NCBI RefSeq assembly: GCF_001866665.1
Contig: NZ_MLYO01000012.1
Span: 124,001 to 188,000 of the forward strand
Origin: Streptomyces monashensis
GTDB lineage: Bacteria > Actinomycetota > Actinomycetes > Streptomycetales > Streptomycetaceae
Direction of reading: 5' to 3'
Length of the DNA stretch: 64,000 nt
Shown: positions 32,293 to 41,211 of the stretch, piece after piece
Layout: every line of letters begins with the position of its first letter
How positions within the stretch are numbered: the first letter of the stretch is position 1
Notes under the pieces: generated by a model
The model's input: the letters and a program-made list of their open reading frames with translations, nothing else
Databases searched by the model: none
Told to the model about the DNA's origin: nothing
Translations under genes and position numbers: made by a program

Positions 32293-33554
32293 TGGCTGGC
32301 CACATCCAAGACCGCTGGTACAAGACCGAGACCGGGCCGAACGGTAAACCTGGCAGGGTCAAGACCGAGCGCTACGGCACCGGCATGCGCTACCGCGCCC
32401 GCTATATCGGGCCCGACGGCACCGAGAAGTCCAAGAGCTTCCCGGACCGACAGAAGCGCCTCGCTGAGCAGTGGCTGACCGATATTGCGTCGGACATGTC
32501 GCGCGGCCAGTACATCGACCCGCGCGCAGCTCGGATCACCTTCAAGGGCTACGCCGAGAAGTGGCTCAAGGCGCACGGCATCGACCCGGCCAGTCAGGTC
32601 GTCGTCGAGCAGCGGTTGCGCCTGCACGCGTTCCGTCTGATCGGCTCACGGCCGCTGGACTCGTTCCGCCCGGAGCACATCCGCGGCCTGGTGAGCGCGC
32701 TGGAGAATGACCCGGCCGTGAGCGGCGGCTACGCGCGGAACATCTACGGCGACGTGCGGGCCGTTCTCAGTGCAGCCGTTGACGACGGGCTCTTGCCTCG
32801 CAACCCGTGCTCCGCGAAGTCCGTCCGTCCGCCGGCCGCCGAGCAACGCCGTGTTGTGCCGTGGCTGCCTACCCAGGTTCGCGCGGTCCGTGCCGCACTC
32901 CCCCAGCGCTACCGGCCCATGGTGGACGTGGGTGCCGGGTGCGGGCTGCGTCAGGGCGAGATCGTGGGGCTGGCGGAGGATGCGCTCGACTTCGACGGCG
33001 GCATCATTCGGGTAGTCCGGCAGGTGAAGCTGATCCGCGGCAAAGCCGTGTTCGCCCCTCCGAAGTGCAACAAGGAGCGGGACGTACCACTGCCGCCCTC
33101 CGTGGCTGAGGCCCTGCGGGCCCACATGGACGCCTGCAAGCCGGTGGAGATCACGTTGCCCTGGCGTAAGCCGGACGGCCCGAAGGTGTCGGCCCGCCTC
33201 CTGTTCACGAACACCGCGAGCGGGCTCGTCTGGCGCAGCAACTTCAACATCCAGGAGTGGAAGCCTGCTCTCGCGGCTGCTGGCTTCATCGCGGAAGCCG
33301 GGACGGACGGCAAGTACCAGTCCGCCCGTGAGCACGGCATGCACGCGCTGAGGCACTTCTACGCCTCGGTGCTGCTGGACGCCGGCGAGAGCATCAAGGC
33401 CGTGAGTGAGTACCTGGGGCACTCCGACCCTGGGTTGACGCTGCGGGTGTACGCGCACCTGATGCCGTCGAGCCAGGAGCGTACGAGGAGGGCGGTGGAT
33501 CGGGTGCTTCTGCCGGCCCCGCGCGAGCCTGACGGCCCAGAGACGGCCCAGTGA
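32292..33554 (+). CDS. int: Tyrosine site-specific recombinase (integrase)
   Basis: A 420-residue integrase. The N-terminal region is an AP2-like arm-binding domain (about 1-80). It is followed by a SAM-like core-binding domain (80-165) and the catalytic domain with Arg220 (AGCGLRQGEI), a likely Lys258 or Lys261, His351-x-x-Arg354 (HALRHFYAS), His377 (YLGHSDP) and nucleophile Tyr387 (RVYAHL). All are present. The attachment core lies 68 bp past its stop. The gene end contains the right copy of the putative arm-type repeat. Confidence 0.94.
   Translation: MAGHIQDRWYKTETGPNGKPGRVKTERYGTGMRYRARYIGPDGTEKSKSFPDRQKRLAEQWLTDIASDMSRGQYIDPRAARITFKGYAEKWLKAHGIDPASQVVVEQRLRLHAFRLIGSRPLDSFRPEHIRGLVSALENDPAVSGGYARNIYGDVRAVLSAAVDDGLLPRNPCSAKSVRPPAAEQRRVVPWLPTQVRAVRAALPQRYRPMVDVGAGCGLRQGEIVGLAEDALDFDGGIIRVVRQVKLIRGKAVFAPPKCNKERDVPLPPSVAEALRAHMDACKPVEITLPWRKPDGPKVSARLLFTNTASGLVWRSNFNIQEWKPALAAAGFIAEAGTDGKYQSAREHGMHALRHFYASVLLDAGESIKAVSEYLGHSDPGLTLRVYAHLMPSSQERTRRAVDRVLLPAPREPDGPETAQ
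33531..33551. repeat. Putative integrase arm-type site, right
   Basis: It is identical to 21275-21295 and in the same orientation. It lies inside the last codons of the integrase gene, 70 bp before the core. Confidence 0.6.
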
Positions 33555-33564
33555 CCCGCACCAG

Positions 33565-33599
33565 GCCCCCTATCCGCGCCGAACGCGCTGGTAGGGGGC
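33565..33599. terminator. Integrase terminator
   Basis: GCCCCCTA pairs with TAGGGGGC, with further pairing inside, 11 bp after the integrase stop. It would also stop minus-strand transcripts coming from the displaced rlmN promoter. Confidence 0.75.
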
Positions 33600-33641
33600 T
33601 TATTGCTGCCCAACTACTGCCAGTTCTCCGGGCTTAGGCAT
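33600..33641 (-). pseudogene. 13-codon rlmN stub at the right junction
   Basis: The native start codon and first seven rlmN codons (MPKPGEL) are left behind at attR, then run into element DNA (AVVGQQ) and stop at TAA 33600-33602. The native rlmN promoter region lies to its right. Confidence 0.7.
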
Positions 33642-33665
33642 GGCGTTACCAGTGTCGCAGATCCA
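33622..33665. repeat. attR core
   Basis: It is the right copy of the 44-bp attachment repeat, one base different from 21157-21200. Confidence 0.92.
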
Positions 33666-33733
33666 CTGGGGTGGCCTGGGGCCGGCGGTCGCTACGGCCG
33701 TCGTCGGCGGTCGTCACCGGCCCGGTGCGCCGC

Positions 33734-33940
33734 TCAGAGGCAGGGGACGTTGGCGTAGCCCGGGTAGAAGTAGCGCCCGGCCGGGCCGGCGCTGTGGACG
33801 CAGCGGTCGAAGCCGGGGCTCTGGGGCTTCGGGCTCTCGGTGGCGGCGGTCGCGGTCGGAGCGGCGAAGGCGATCACCCCGAGGACCACTGCCGCCACCA
33901 TCGATTTCTTGCCCGGTATGCGCCTCCGGAACGTCTTCAT
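33734..33940 (-). CDS. Small secreted protein
   Basis: ATG 33940 has a strong GGAGG ribosome-binding site. The 68 residues comprise a Sec signal (KKSMVAAVVLGVIAFAAPTA) and a mature peptide of about 36 residues ending FDRCVHSAGPAGRYFYPGYA and NVPCL, with two cysteines that could form a disulfide. No family is recognised. It lies just outside the mobile element and originally neighboured rlmN. Confidence 0.68.
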   Translation of the reverse strand: MKTFRRRIPGKKSMVAAVVLGVIAFAAPTATAATESPKPQSPGFDRCVHSAGPAGRYFYPGYANVPCL

Positions 33941-34237
33941 CGTCGCCCTCCTTCGGGCTGGTACGGGAACGCCGCGCGGTACACAGGGCGACAGTTCGGC
34001 GCTCGTGATGGCGCCCATCCTCATATGCCGCAGACATGGCGTCAACACCCTAAATCCGGGCATTAACGCTGAAACTTGACTGTGGAGCGACCTGGCGCCG
34101 CGGTGGTGACGGTCCGGGTACAGCGAGTGCAACGTGTGCAGGGGACGGCGAGCGACGTGTGAAATTCTGCCGACGAACGGTCGGGTTTCCTGGTCAGGCC
34201 TTGTCCTGCTCTTTGCCGTGCCGTAACAACTGGCGCC

Positions 34238-34903
34238 ATGAACCTTTTCGGCCGCAATTCCTTTCACCGGCGCGCGCAGCCGTCCGCCGCGCCCGTGGCG
34301 ACCGCGTCACCGGTGGCCGGCGCCACCGCCACCGCCGTACTGCCCGACCCCGCGCTGTCGGCTCTCACCGGCGAGTGGCTGATCGATCCCGCGCACAGCA
34401 GGATCGGGTTCTCCGTACGGCACGCGATGGTGACCACGGTGCGCGGCGCGTTCGCGCAGTACGAGAGCCGGCTGTACTTCGACGGCCGCGACCCGTCCCG
34501 GTCCCGGGCCGACATCGTGCTCTACACCTCCAGCGTCGACACCGGCGTCGAGCAGCGGGACGCCCATCTGGTCGGCCGCCAGTTCCTGGACGCCGCGGCC
34601 CATCCGCGGATGACGTTCACGAGCACCGCCGTGCGGCTCGTGGGCAAGGACGTCTACCGCATGACCGGCGACCTCACGATCAAGGACACCACCCGTCCGG
34701 TCGACCTGGACCTCACCTACATCGGCCATGTCACCGACGCGTTCGGCGACGAGCGGGTCGGCTTCGACGGCACCACCACGATCAACCGCTCCGACTGGGG
34801 CCTTGCCTACGACGCCCGGCTGGCCCAGGGCGGGGCCATGGTGAGCGAGACGGTCCGCCTCCAGTTCGACATTGCGGCGATCCGCACCATCCCCGCCGCC
34901 TGA
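34238..34903 (+). CDS. YceI family lipid-binding protein
   Basis: A 221-residue protein whose residues 45-221 form the YceI lipocalin-like barrel (GEWLIDPAHSRIGFSVRHAM, then QFLDAAAHPRMTFTSTAVRL and GFDGTTTINRSDWGL). YceI proteins bind polyisoprenoids. There is no clear signal peptide, only an Ala-rich variable N-terminus, so it is probably cytoplasmic. It is convergent with cdsA. Confidence 0.9.
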   Translation: MNLFGRNSFHRRAQPSAAPVATASPVAGATATAVLPDPALSALTGEWLIDPAHSRIGFSVRHAMVTTVRGAFAQYESRLYFDGRDPSRSRADIVLYTSSVDTGVEQRDAHLVGRQFLDAAAHPRMTFTSTAVRLVGKDVYRMTGDLTIKDTTRPVDLDLTYIGHVTDAFGDERVGFDGTTTINRSDWGLAYDARLAQGGAMVSETVRLQFDIAAIRTIPAA

Positions 34904-34909
34904 CCCCGG

Positions 34910-34959
34910 CATGCGGAAGTGCCCCCGCCCTGCGTCCAGGGCGGGGGCACTTCCGCATG
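34910..34959. terminator. Bidirectional terminator between yceI and cdsA
   Basis: A 23-bp perfect stem with a 4-nt loop, placed 7 bp after the YceI stop and 32 bp after the convergent cdsA stop. Confidence 0.95.
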
Positions 34960-34990
34960 CGGCCACCGACTCACGACAACCACCGCCGGC

Positions 34991-36133
34991 TCACGCCGAC
35001 CCGACGAACACCACCAGCAACAACCACACCACCGGCGCGGTCGGCAGCAGGGAGTCCAGGCGGTCCATGATGCCGCCGTGACCCGGGAGCAGGGTGCCCA
35101 TGTCCTTGATGCCCAGGTCGCGCTTGATCATGGACTCGCCGAGGTCGCCGAGCGTGGCGCTGGCCGCGACCGCGAGGCCGAGCAGCAGGCCCTGCCACCA
35201 CGTGCCGTCATCGATCAGGAACTGCATGCACAGCGCGCCCGCGACCATCGCGAAGGCCACCGCGCCCAACAGGCCCTCGCGGGTCTTGCCGGGGCTGATG
35301 CGCGGGGCCAGCTTCGTCCTTCCGAAGCGCCAGCCGACCGCATACGCACCGGTGTCGCTGACGACCGTCAGGAGGAGGAAGGTCAGGACGCGCCACGGGC
35401 CGTCGTCGGCCGTGAGCATCATCGCGACGAACGTGGCGAGGAAGGGCACGTAGAACGCCGCGAAGACGCCTGCCGTGACGTCCTTGAGGTAGCCCTCCGG
35501 CGGTTCCGTCATGCGCCAGACCAGGACCGCGAGCGCGGTGAGCGCCATGGCGACCCAGGCGCCCTCGGCACCGCGCACGTACCCGGCGACCACCATCGCC
35601 GCACCGCCCACCGCGAGCGGCACGAGCGGCGCCTTGATCTCCTTGCGCTCCCGCAGCCTGCTGGTCAGCTCCCACAGGCCCACGACCACGGCGACCGCGA
35701 CCACGCCGACGAACACGGCCTTGTAGACGAACAGGGACGCGACGATCACCACACCGAGTCCGACGCCGACCCCTATGGCCGCGCTCAGGTCACGGCCCGC
35801 GCTCTTCTTCTGCGGCGCTGGCGCCGGCTGGGGGGCGTCGGGCATGGGCTCCGGATTCTGGTTCTCGGCCGAGAGGGACCCACCCGGTGCGGGCTCGGGC
35901 CGTACCTCGTTGTGGAACGGGGGGCCGCTCGGCCGAGCAGCCCCCCGGTCGTCCTGGTCCCCGCCATACGCGGGTACGTCGGGCACGATGGGCATGGGGC
36001 GAGTGTGCTGCGCCTGAGGCGCATCGTACGCGGGACCCGCCGGGGCGGCTCCCTGGGCGGGCCCGCCCCCGGTGGGCCCCCAGTAGCCGGCCGGACCCGC
36101 CGCCCGCGGCGCCCCCCAGGAAGAGTCGCTCAT
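34991..36133 (-). CDS. cdsA: Phosphatidate cytidylyltransferase
   Basis: A 380-residue integral membrane enzyme making CDP-diacylglycerol from phosphatidic acid and CTP. The first 110 residues are a Pro/Gly-rich cytoplasmic extension typical of actinobacteria. About eight membrane helices follow, and the C-terminal signature is present (LGDLGESMIKRDLGIKDMGT, then LPGHGGIMDRLDS). ATG 36133 overlaps the frr stop by 1 bp (TGATG), so it is coupled to frr. Confidence 0.93.
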   Translation of the reverse strand: MSDSSWGAPRAAGPAGYWGPTGGGPAQGAAPAGPAYDAPQAQHTRPMPIVPDVPAYGGDQDDRGAARPSGPPFHNEVRPEPAPGGSLSAENQNPEPMPDAPQPAPAPQKKSAGRDLSAAIGVGVGLGVVIVASLFVYKAVFVGVVAVAVVVGLWELTSRLRERKEIKAPLVPLAVGGAAMVVAGYVRGAEGAWVAMALTALAVLVWRMTEPPEGYLKDVTAGVFAAFYVPFLATFVAMMLTADDGPWRVLTFLLLTVVSDTGAYAVGWRFGRTKLAPRISPGKTREGLLGAVAFAMVAGALCMQFLIDDGTWWQGLLLGLAVAASATLGDLGESMIKRDLGIKDMGTLLPGHGGIMDRLDSLLPTAPVVWLLLVVFVGSA

Positions 36134-36690
36134 CAGACTTCGAGCAGTTCCGCTTCCTTGTGCTTCAGGAGCTCGTCCACCTGGGCGACGTACTTCGCCG
36201 TGGTGTCGTCCAGCTCCTTCTCAGCACGACGGCCCTCGTCCTCGCCGACCTCGCCGTCCTTGATCAGCTTGTCGATGGTGTCCTTGGCCTTGCGGCGCAC
36301 GGAACGGATGGACACCCGGGAGTCCTCCGCCTTGCCCTTGGCGACCTTGATGTAGTCGCGGCGGCGCTCCTCGGTCAGCTCGGGGAACGTCACCCGGATG
36401 ATGTTGCCGTCGTTGCTCGGGTTGACGCCCAGGTCGGAGTCGCGGATGGCCTGCTCGATGTTGCGCAGCGCGCTCTTGTCGAACGGCGTCACGACCGCCA
36501 TGCGCGGTTCCGGCACGGAGAACGAGGCCAGCTGGTTGATCGGCGTCAGGGCACCGTAGTAGTCGGCCACGATCTTGTTGAACATCGCCGGGTGCGCACG
36601 GCCGGTGCGGATCGCGGCGAAGTCCTCCTTGGCGACCACGACGGCCTTCTCCATCTTCTCCTCGGCCTCGAGGAGGGTCTCTTCGATCAC
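36133..36690 (-). CDS. frr: Ribosome recycling factor
   Basis: GTG 36690 with an AGGAG ribosome-binding site gives the standard 185 residues. The long three-helix bundle and the small domain are full length ([20 protein letters not shown] at the start, ending [12 protein letters not shown]). It splits post-termination ribosomes with EF-G. It lies between pyrH and cdsA in the usual order. Confidence 0.95.
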   Translation of the reverse strand: MIEETLLEAEEKMEKAVVVAKEDFAAIRTGRAHPAMFNKIVADYYGALTPINQLASFSVPEPRMAVVTPFDKSALRNIEQAIRDSDLGVNPSNDGNIIRVTFPELTEERRRDYIKVAKGKAEDSRVSIRSVRRKAKDTIDKLIKDGEVGEDEGRRAEKELDDTTAKYVAQVDELLKHKEAELLEV

Positions 36691-36865
36691 CACTTGCTCC
36701 TGCGTGTCTTGAGTAAGGCCCGGCTGCGGTTCCTCGTCGGGGCGGCGGCCGGCTGCGTCGCGTCTTCTTCCTGCACGGTTCCCGACCGGCAGGACATTGT
36801 CCATCCCCCGGCCAGGGGCCGGCCCCGTTACGGGGCCGTGCACCACCGGCCGGATCGATGCCGGG

Positions 36866-37624
36866 TCAGTCCCGGCTGCCCTGGTCGCCGACCAGCGTGC
36901 CGATCTTCTCACCCTTGACGGCCCGAGCGATATTGCCCTCCGCGAGCAGCTCGAAGACCAGGATCGGAAGCTTGTTGTCGCGGCACAGCGTGATGGCGGT
37001 GGCGTCGGCGACCTTCAGGTCGCGGGTGATGACCTCGCCGTAGCCGAGGGCGTCGAACTTGACGGCGTCCGGGTTCCGCTTCGGGTCGGAGTCGTAGACC
37101 CCGTCCACGCCGTTCTTGCCCATGAGCAGCGCCTCGGCGTCGATCTCCAGGGCACGCTGGGCGGCGGTGGTGTCGGTGGAGAAGTACGGCATGCCCATAC
37201 CGGCGCCGAAGATGACCACGCGGCCCTTCTCCAGGTGGCGCACGGCGCGCAGCGGGATGTACGGCTCGGCGACCTGGCCCATGGTGATGGCGGTCTGCAC
37301 CCGGCTGTCGATGCCCTCCTTCTCCAGGAAGTCCTGGAGGGCGAGGCAGTTCATGACCGTGCCGAGCATGCCCATGTAGTCGGAGCGGGCCCGGTCCATG
37401 CCGCGCTGCTGGAGTTCGGCGCCGCGGAAGAAGTTGCCGCCGCCGATGACCACCGCGATCTCGGCGCCGTCCCGGACGACGGCCGCGATCTCACGGGCGA
37501 TCTTGTGCACCACGTCCGGGTCCACGCCCAGGCCGCCCCCGCCGGAGAAGGCCTCTCCGGACAGCTTCAGCAGAAACCGGCCGCGTACTTTGCCGTCGTC
37601 GCTCTTCTGGGCCTTGGTGGTCAT
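36866..37624 (-). CDS. pyrH: UMP kinase
   Basis: A 252-residue amino-acid-kinase-fold uridylate kinase. The phosphate-binding segment is [18 protein letters not shown], the UMP site is [14 protein letters not shown] and the ATP site is [17 protein letters not shown] 37624 is the first with family similarity; the open frame upstream is not conserved-looking. It follows tsf with a stem-loop in between. Confidence 0.94.
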   Translation of the reverse strand: MTTKAQKSDDGKVRGRFLLKLSGEAFSGGGGLGVDPDVVHKIAREIAAVVRDGAEIAVVIGGGNFFRGAELQQRGMDRARSDYMGMLGTVMNCLALQDFLEKEGIDSRVQTAITMGQVAEPYIPLRAVRHLEKGRVVIFGAGMGMPYFSTDTTAAQRALEIDAEALLMGKNGVDGVYDSDPKRNPDAVKFDALGYGEVITRDLKVADATAITLCRDNKLPILVFELLAEGNIARAVKGEKIGTLVGDQGSRD

Positions 37625-37663
37625 GGGAGATCCCGCCTCTTTCACGTGTTGCACATACGAAGA

Positions 37664-37713
37664 AGGCCATTGCCGGCGGGGTCGCTTTTCGCTCCCATAC
37701 GCGGCAATGGCCT
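37664..37713 (-). terminator. Stem-loop between tsf and pyrH
   Basis: A 12-bp perfect stem (AGGCCATTGCCG / CGGCAATGGCCT) with a 26-nt loop lies after tsf and before pyrH. It probably separates the ribosomal and nucleotide/recycling transcripts. Confidence 0.75.
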
Positions 37714-37852
37714 CCTCGTCAGATCTGCTGCCGTCCGCCTCACGCCGGGGTGGGGCGGTGTACGCGGACGACTGCTTACGACCCTATCGGGATTTCTCCC
37801 GGGATCGCTCCCGGAATCCCTCCGTGGGTCGTGCGTCGATCACGGTACGGGC

Positions 37853-38689
37853 TCAGATGCCGACCTTGATGCGCGTGAAGCGCTTCAGGGTGACACCGGC
37901 CTCGTCCAGAACCTTCTGGACCGACTTCTTGTTGTCCAGCGCGTAGGGCTGGCCGAGCAGCGTGGCGTCCTTGAAGAAGCCGTTGAGGCGACCCTCGACG
38001 ATCTTCGGCAGGGCGGCCTCGGGCTTGCCCTCGGCGCGGGTGGTCTCCTCGGCGACGCGGCGCTCGGACTCGACGACCTCGGCCGGGACGTCCTCCTTGG
38101 AGAGGTACTTCGGCGCGAAGGCGGCGATGTGCTGGGCGACACCCTTGGCGATCTCGGCGTTCGGCTTGTCCAGCTCGACCAGGACACCGATCTGCGGGGG
38201 CAGGTCGGGCATGGTGCGGTGCATGTAGGCCGTGACGTAACCGCCGGAGAACTGCGCGAAGCGGTCCAGGACGATCTTCTCGCCGAGGTTGGCGTTGGCC
38301 TCGTCCACGAACGCCTGGACGGTCTTGCCGGCCTCGATCTCGGAGGCGAGCAGGGCCTCGATGTCGGCCGGGGCGGTCTTCGCGACGTGCTCGGCGATGG
38401 CCTTGGCCACGGCCTGGAACTTCTCGCCCTTGGCGACGAAGTCCGTCTCGCACTTCAGCTCGACGAGGACGCCGGAGGTGTTGTCGTCGGCGATGATGGA
38501 GACCACGGCGCCGTTCTCGGCGGAGCGGCCCTCGCGCTTGGCGACGCCCTTCTGGCCCTTGATGCGGAGCGCCTCGACGGCCTTGTCGACGTTGCCCTCG
38601 GCCTCGTCCAGCGCCTTCTTGCAGTCCATCATGCCGGCGCCCGTGAGCTCACGGAGCTTCTTGACGTCGGCGGCGGTGTAGTTCGCCAT
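37853..38689 (-). CDS. tsf: Elongation factor Ts
   Basis: A 278-residue nucleotide exchange factor for EF-Tu. The N-terminal UBA-like domain (ANYTAADVKKLRELTGAGMM), the TDFVAK exchange motif and the C-terminal dimerisation region are complete. It follows rpsB at 173 bp in the conserved rpsB-tsf order. Confidence 0.97.
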   Translation of the reverse strand: MANYTAADVKKLRELTGAGMMDCKKALDEAEGNVDKAVEALRIKGQKGVAKREGRSAENGAVVSIIADDNTSGVLVELKCETDFVAKGEKFQAVAKAIAEHVAKTAPADIEALLASEIEAGKTVQAFVDEANANLGEKIVLDRFAQFSGGYVTAYMHRTMPDLPPQIGVLVELDKPNAEIAKGVAQHIAAFAPKYLSKEDVPAEVVESERRVAEETTRAEGKPEAALPKIVEGRLNGFFKDATLLGQPYALDNKKSVQKVLDEAGVTLKRFTRIKVGI

Positions 38690-38862
38690 GAGTCTGTGAG
38701 TCTTTCTCGAAGTCTGGAAGATCTTCAGGTCAGCACGGTTTTGCGTTCCACATGTACGCGCGGATCACATACATCGTGCCGACCTACGGGTGAACAGCGG
38801 GGGCGGACTTCACCGCGCCGGGGCGCTGTGGTGCCGTACCGCCCCCGCTGTCGACGCCTGCG

Positions 38863-39762
38863 TCAGGCCTGCTCGCCCTCGGCGGCCTTCTCCTCGGCCG
38901 GGGCGGCCTCGGCAGCCGGGGCCTCGGCGGCGGCCTCGGCCGGCTTCTCGGCCTCGGCGGCCGGAGCCGCGTCCTCGGAGTCCGCCTTCTTCTCGCCCTC
39001 GAGCAGGTCGCGCTCCCACTCGGCGAGCGGCTCGCCCGCGGCCTTCTCGCCCTTGTCACCGGTGGCGACGCGAGAGCGGGAGATGAGGCCCTCGGCGACG
39101 GCGTCGGCGATCACGCGGGTGAGCAGGGTGACGGAGCGGATCGCGTCGTCGTTGCCCGGGATCTTGTAGTCGACCTCGTCGGGGTCGCAGTTGGTGTCGA
39201 GGATCGCGACGACCGGAATGTTGAGCTTCCGGGCCTCACCAACGGCGATGTGCTCCTTCTTGGTGTCCACGATCCAGACGGCGCTCGGCACCTTCTGCAT
39301 CTCGCGGATACCACCGAGGGTCTTCTCCAGCTTGGCCTTCTCGCGCGAGAGCACGAGAAGCTCCTTCTTGGTCAGACCCGACGCGGCGACGTCCTCGAAG
39401 TCGATCTGCTCGAGCTCCTTGAGGCGCTGCAGACGCTTGTAGACGGTCGAGAAGTTGGTGAGCATGCCGCCCAGCCAGCGCTGGTTGACGTAGGGCATGC
39501 CGACACGGGTGGCCTGCTCGGCGATGGCCTCCTGCGCCTGCTTCTTGGTGCCGACGAACATGACCGTGCCGCCGTGGGCGACGGTCTCCTTGACGAACTC
39601 GTAGGCGCGGTCGATGTACGACAGCGACTGGAGCAGGTCGATGATGTAGATGCCGTTGCGCTCGGTGAAGATGAAGCGCTTCATCTTCGGGTTCCAGCGA
39701 CGGGTCTGGTGACCGAAGTGGACGCCGCTCTCCAGCAGCTCCCGCATCGTGACGACGGCCAT
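38863..39762 (-). CDS. rpsB: Ribosomal protein uS2
   Basis: A 299-residue S2 with the classic start ([20 protein letters not shown]) and an actinobacterial Ala/Glu-rich C-terminal tail (about residues 255-299). It heads the rpsB-tsf operon. Confidence 0.97.
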   Translation of the reverse strand: MAVVTMRELLESGVHFGHQTRRWNPKMKRFIFTERNGIYIIDLLQSLSYIDRAYEFVKETVAHGGTVMFVGTKKQAQEAIAEQATRVGMPYVNQRWLGGMLTNFSTVYKRLQRLKELEQIDFEDVAASGLTKKELLVLSREKAKLEKTLGGIREMQKVPSAVWIVDTKKEHIAVGEARKLNIPVVAILDTNCDPDEVDYKIPGNDDAIRSVTLLTRVIADAVAEGLISRSRVATGDKGEKAAGEPLAEWERDLLEGEKKADSEDAAPAAEAEKPAEAAAEAPAAEAAPAEEKAAEGEQA

Positions 39763-39793
39763 GGCCGTATCTCCTCGAATTTCTCGGTTGTGC

Positions 39794-39817
39794 CGCGTCC
39801 GCCGGACGGCGGACGCG
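39794..39817 (-). promoter_or_regulatory. Stem-loop in the rpsB leader
   Basis: CGCGTCCGCC-GGAC-GGCGGACGCG is a 10-bp perfect hairpin 32 bp upstream of the rpsB ATG. S2 autoregulation via leader RNA is known in other bacteria; here it is only possible. Confidence 0.5.
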
Positions 39818-40035
39818 CCTGACGCCCGCGATGCGCCGTGCCGCTAAGGACCGAGAGGCGCTGACACCGACCGCTTGGCGGCCCGGTGTCGGGGCGTGCG
39901 AAGTCGACCCGGTGACCCGGATCGCCAGAAGAAGTGTACGGGACCGCCGGGGCACCGGGTGACGCCGCTCTCCACAACCGGGGAGTCGTCCACAGACTCC
40001 GGCCATGATCGGCGGGGCTGCGGGACGGTGTTCGC

Positions 40036-40623
40036 ATGCGACGAGCGATGCGATACGCCCTGGTCCCGGCGTCCGTGCTCCTCTGCCTGGCGATGGCGGC
40101 CCTGCTGCCCCGCTGGGCCTGGGCGGACCCGTCTCCCCCGCCCCCACCGGCCCCGGTGCCCCGGATCGCCCGGACCTGGCCGGTGGGCGTACGGCCGCCG
40201 GTCCTGCGCGGCTGGGATCCGCCGGCGTCGCCCTACGGCCCGGGTCACCGCGGCGTCGACCTCTCGGCCCCGCCCGGCGCGCCGGTCCGGGCGGTGGCAC
40301 CGGGCCGGGTGTCCTTCGCGGGGCGGGTGGCGGGGCAGGGCGTGGTGTCACTGGACCTGACGGGCACGGCCCTGCGCACCACCTACGAGCCGGTCAGCCC
40401 ATCGGTACGAAAGGGCGACGAGGTCCGGACAGGAGACGTGGTGGGCACACTCGAACAGCCGAGCACCCCCCACTGCCCGACAGCATGCCTCCACTGGGGA
40501 CTGCTGCGAGGCGGGACATACCTGAACCCGCTGTCCTTGCTGCCACCGTGGCTGCGAGAGAGGGGGCCGTCGAGACTGCTGCCGGTGCTGGACGTACCGC
40601 TGCCGGAGGGTGAGGGGCGGTAG
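40036..40623 (+). CDS. Secreted M23-family peptidase-like protein
   Basis: A 195-residue protein with a signal peptide (residues 1-30) and a LytM/M23 domain. The first zinc motif HxxxD is present as His71 and Asp75 (GHRGVDLSAP). The second motif, usually HxH, reads CLH (Cys151, His153), so one zinc-binding or catalytic histidine is replaced by cysteine. It may be a non-catalytic M23 homologue or use Cys as ligand. It is divergent from rpsB, with a 273-bp shared upstream region. Confidence 0.82.
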   Translation: MRRAMRYALVPASVLLCLAMAALLPRWAWADPSPPPPPAPVPRIARTWPVGVRPPVLRGWDPPASPYGPGHRGVDLSAPPGAPVRAVAPGRVSFAGRVAGQGVVSLDLTGTALRTTYEPVSPSVRKGDEVRTGDVVGTLEQPSTPHCPTACLHWGLLRGGTYLNPLSLLPPWLRERGPSRLLPVLDVPLPEGEGR

Positions 40624-40929
40624 CGGGTGGGGGCGGGCGGTCACGGTCCCGGGGCGGTGACGCTGAGGAACGGTCCTGATCCGGGGGCGGCCACGCCGCG
40701 CGGGCAACGGGGTGGCGGAGCAGCAGGCGACCGGGCTGCGGGAACGGTCGGGCCACGCGGGCGAAGTCACGCTGCGGGCAACGGGGTGACGGAACAGCGG
40801 CAGGTCGGGCAACGGGAACGGTCGGGCCACGCGGGCGCCGAGACGGCGGGCGGTCGCGCCCCGACCACCACGGCGGTGAACAGTCGCGCCGGGCCCACGG
40901 AGCCGCAGGCGATCAAGCCACCGGGGTGG

Positions 40930-41123
40930 CAAGGCCACAGGCGGTCGCGCCGCGGGGGGGGGTGAGGCCGCGGACGGTCGCGCCACAGGGGTGGTGAGAC
41001 CGCAGGCAGTCGGGCCACAGGGGGGTGAGACCGCGGGCAGTCGGGCCACAGGGGTGGTGAGACCGCGGGCAGTCGGGCCACAGGGGGGGGTGAGACCGCG
41101 GGCAGTCGGGCCACCGAAGCGAC
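40930..41123. repeat. Tandem repeat array 1, about 32-bp unit
   Basis: GTGAG recurs at 40962, 40994, 41025, 41057 and 41090, so units are 31-33 bp long. A unit reads GTGAGACCGCGGGCAGTCGG followed by GCCACAGGGG and a variable G-run. Length differences are confined to the G-run. Confidence 0.85.
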
Positions 41124-41211
41124 GCAGCCGCAGGCAGTCGGGCCGGGCCCGCCGGAGCAGTTGAGCCGCGGACGGTCGCGGCGCCGGGGCGATGCGGTCG
41201 CTGTCGGCCAG

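Larger units (their letters stand above)
21157..33665. mobile_element. Integrative and conjugative element of the AICE type, in the 5' end of rlmN
   Basis: The element is bounded by a 44-bp direct repeat. Its right side holds the full AICE backbone on the plus strand: an SCO3933-like regulator, an FtsK/TraB DNA pump, DUF2637 and Spd-type spread proteins, a rolling-circle Rep, Xis and a tyrosine integrase ending 68 bp before the right repeat. The left side carries XRE regulation and cargo genes, some with visibly lower GC and a TTA codon. All key genes look intact, so it may be mobile. AICEs normally use tRNA genes; insertion at a protein-coding start is atypical. Confidence 0.92.

Noticed and set aside
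36797..39169. 790-codon plus-strand frame across pyrH and tsf
   Set aside because: Antisense shadow of highly conserved genes; the composition is Asp/Val/Gly/Leu-rich as expected for such shadows.
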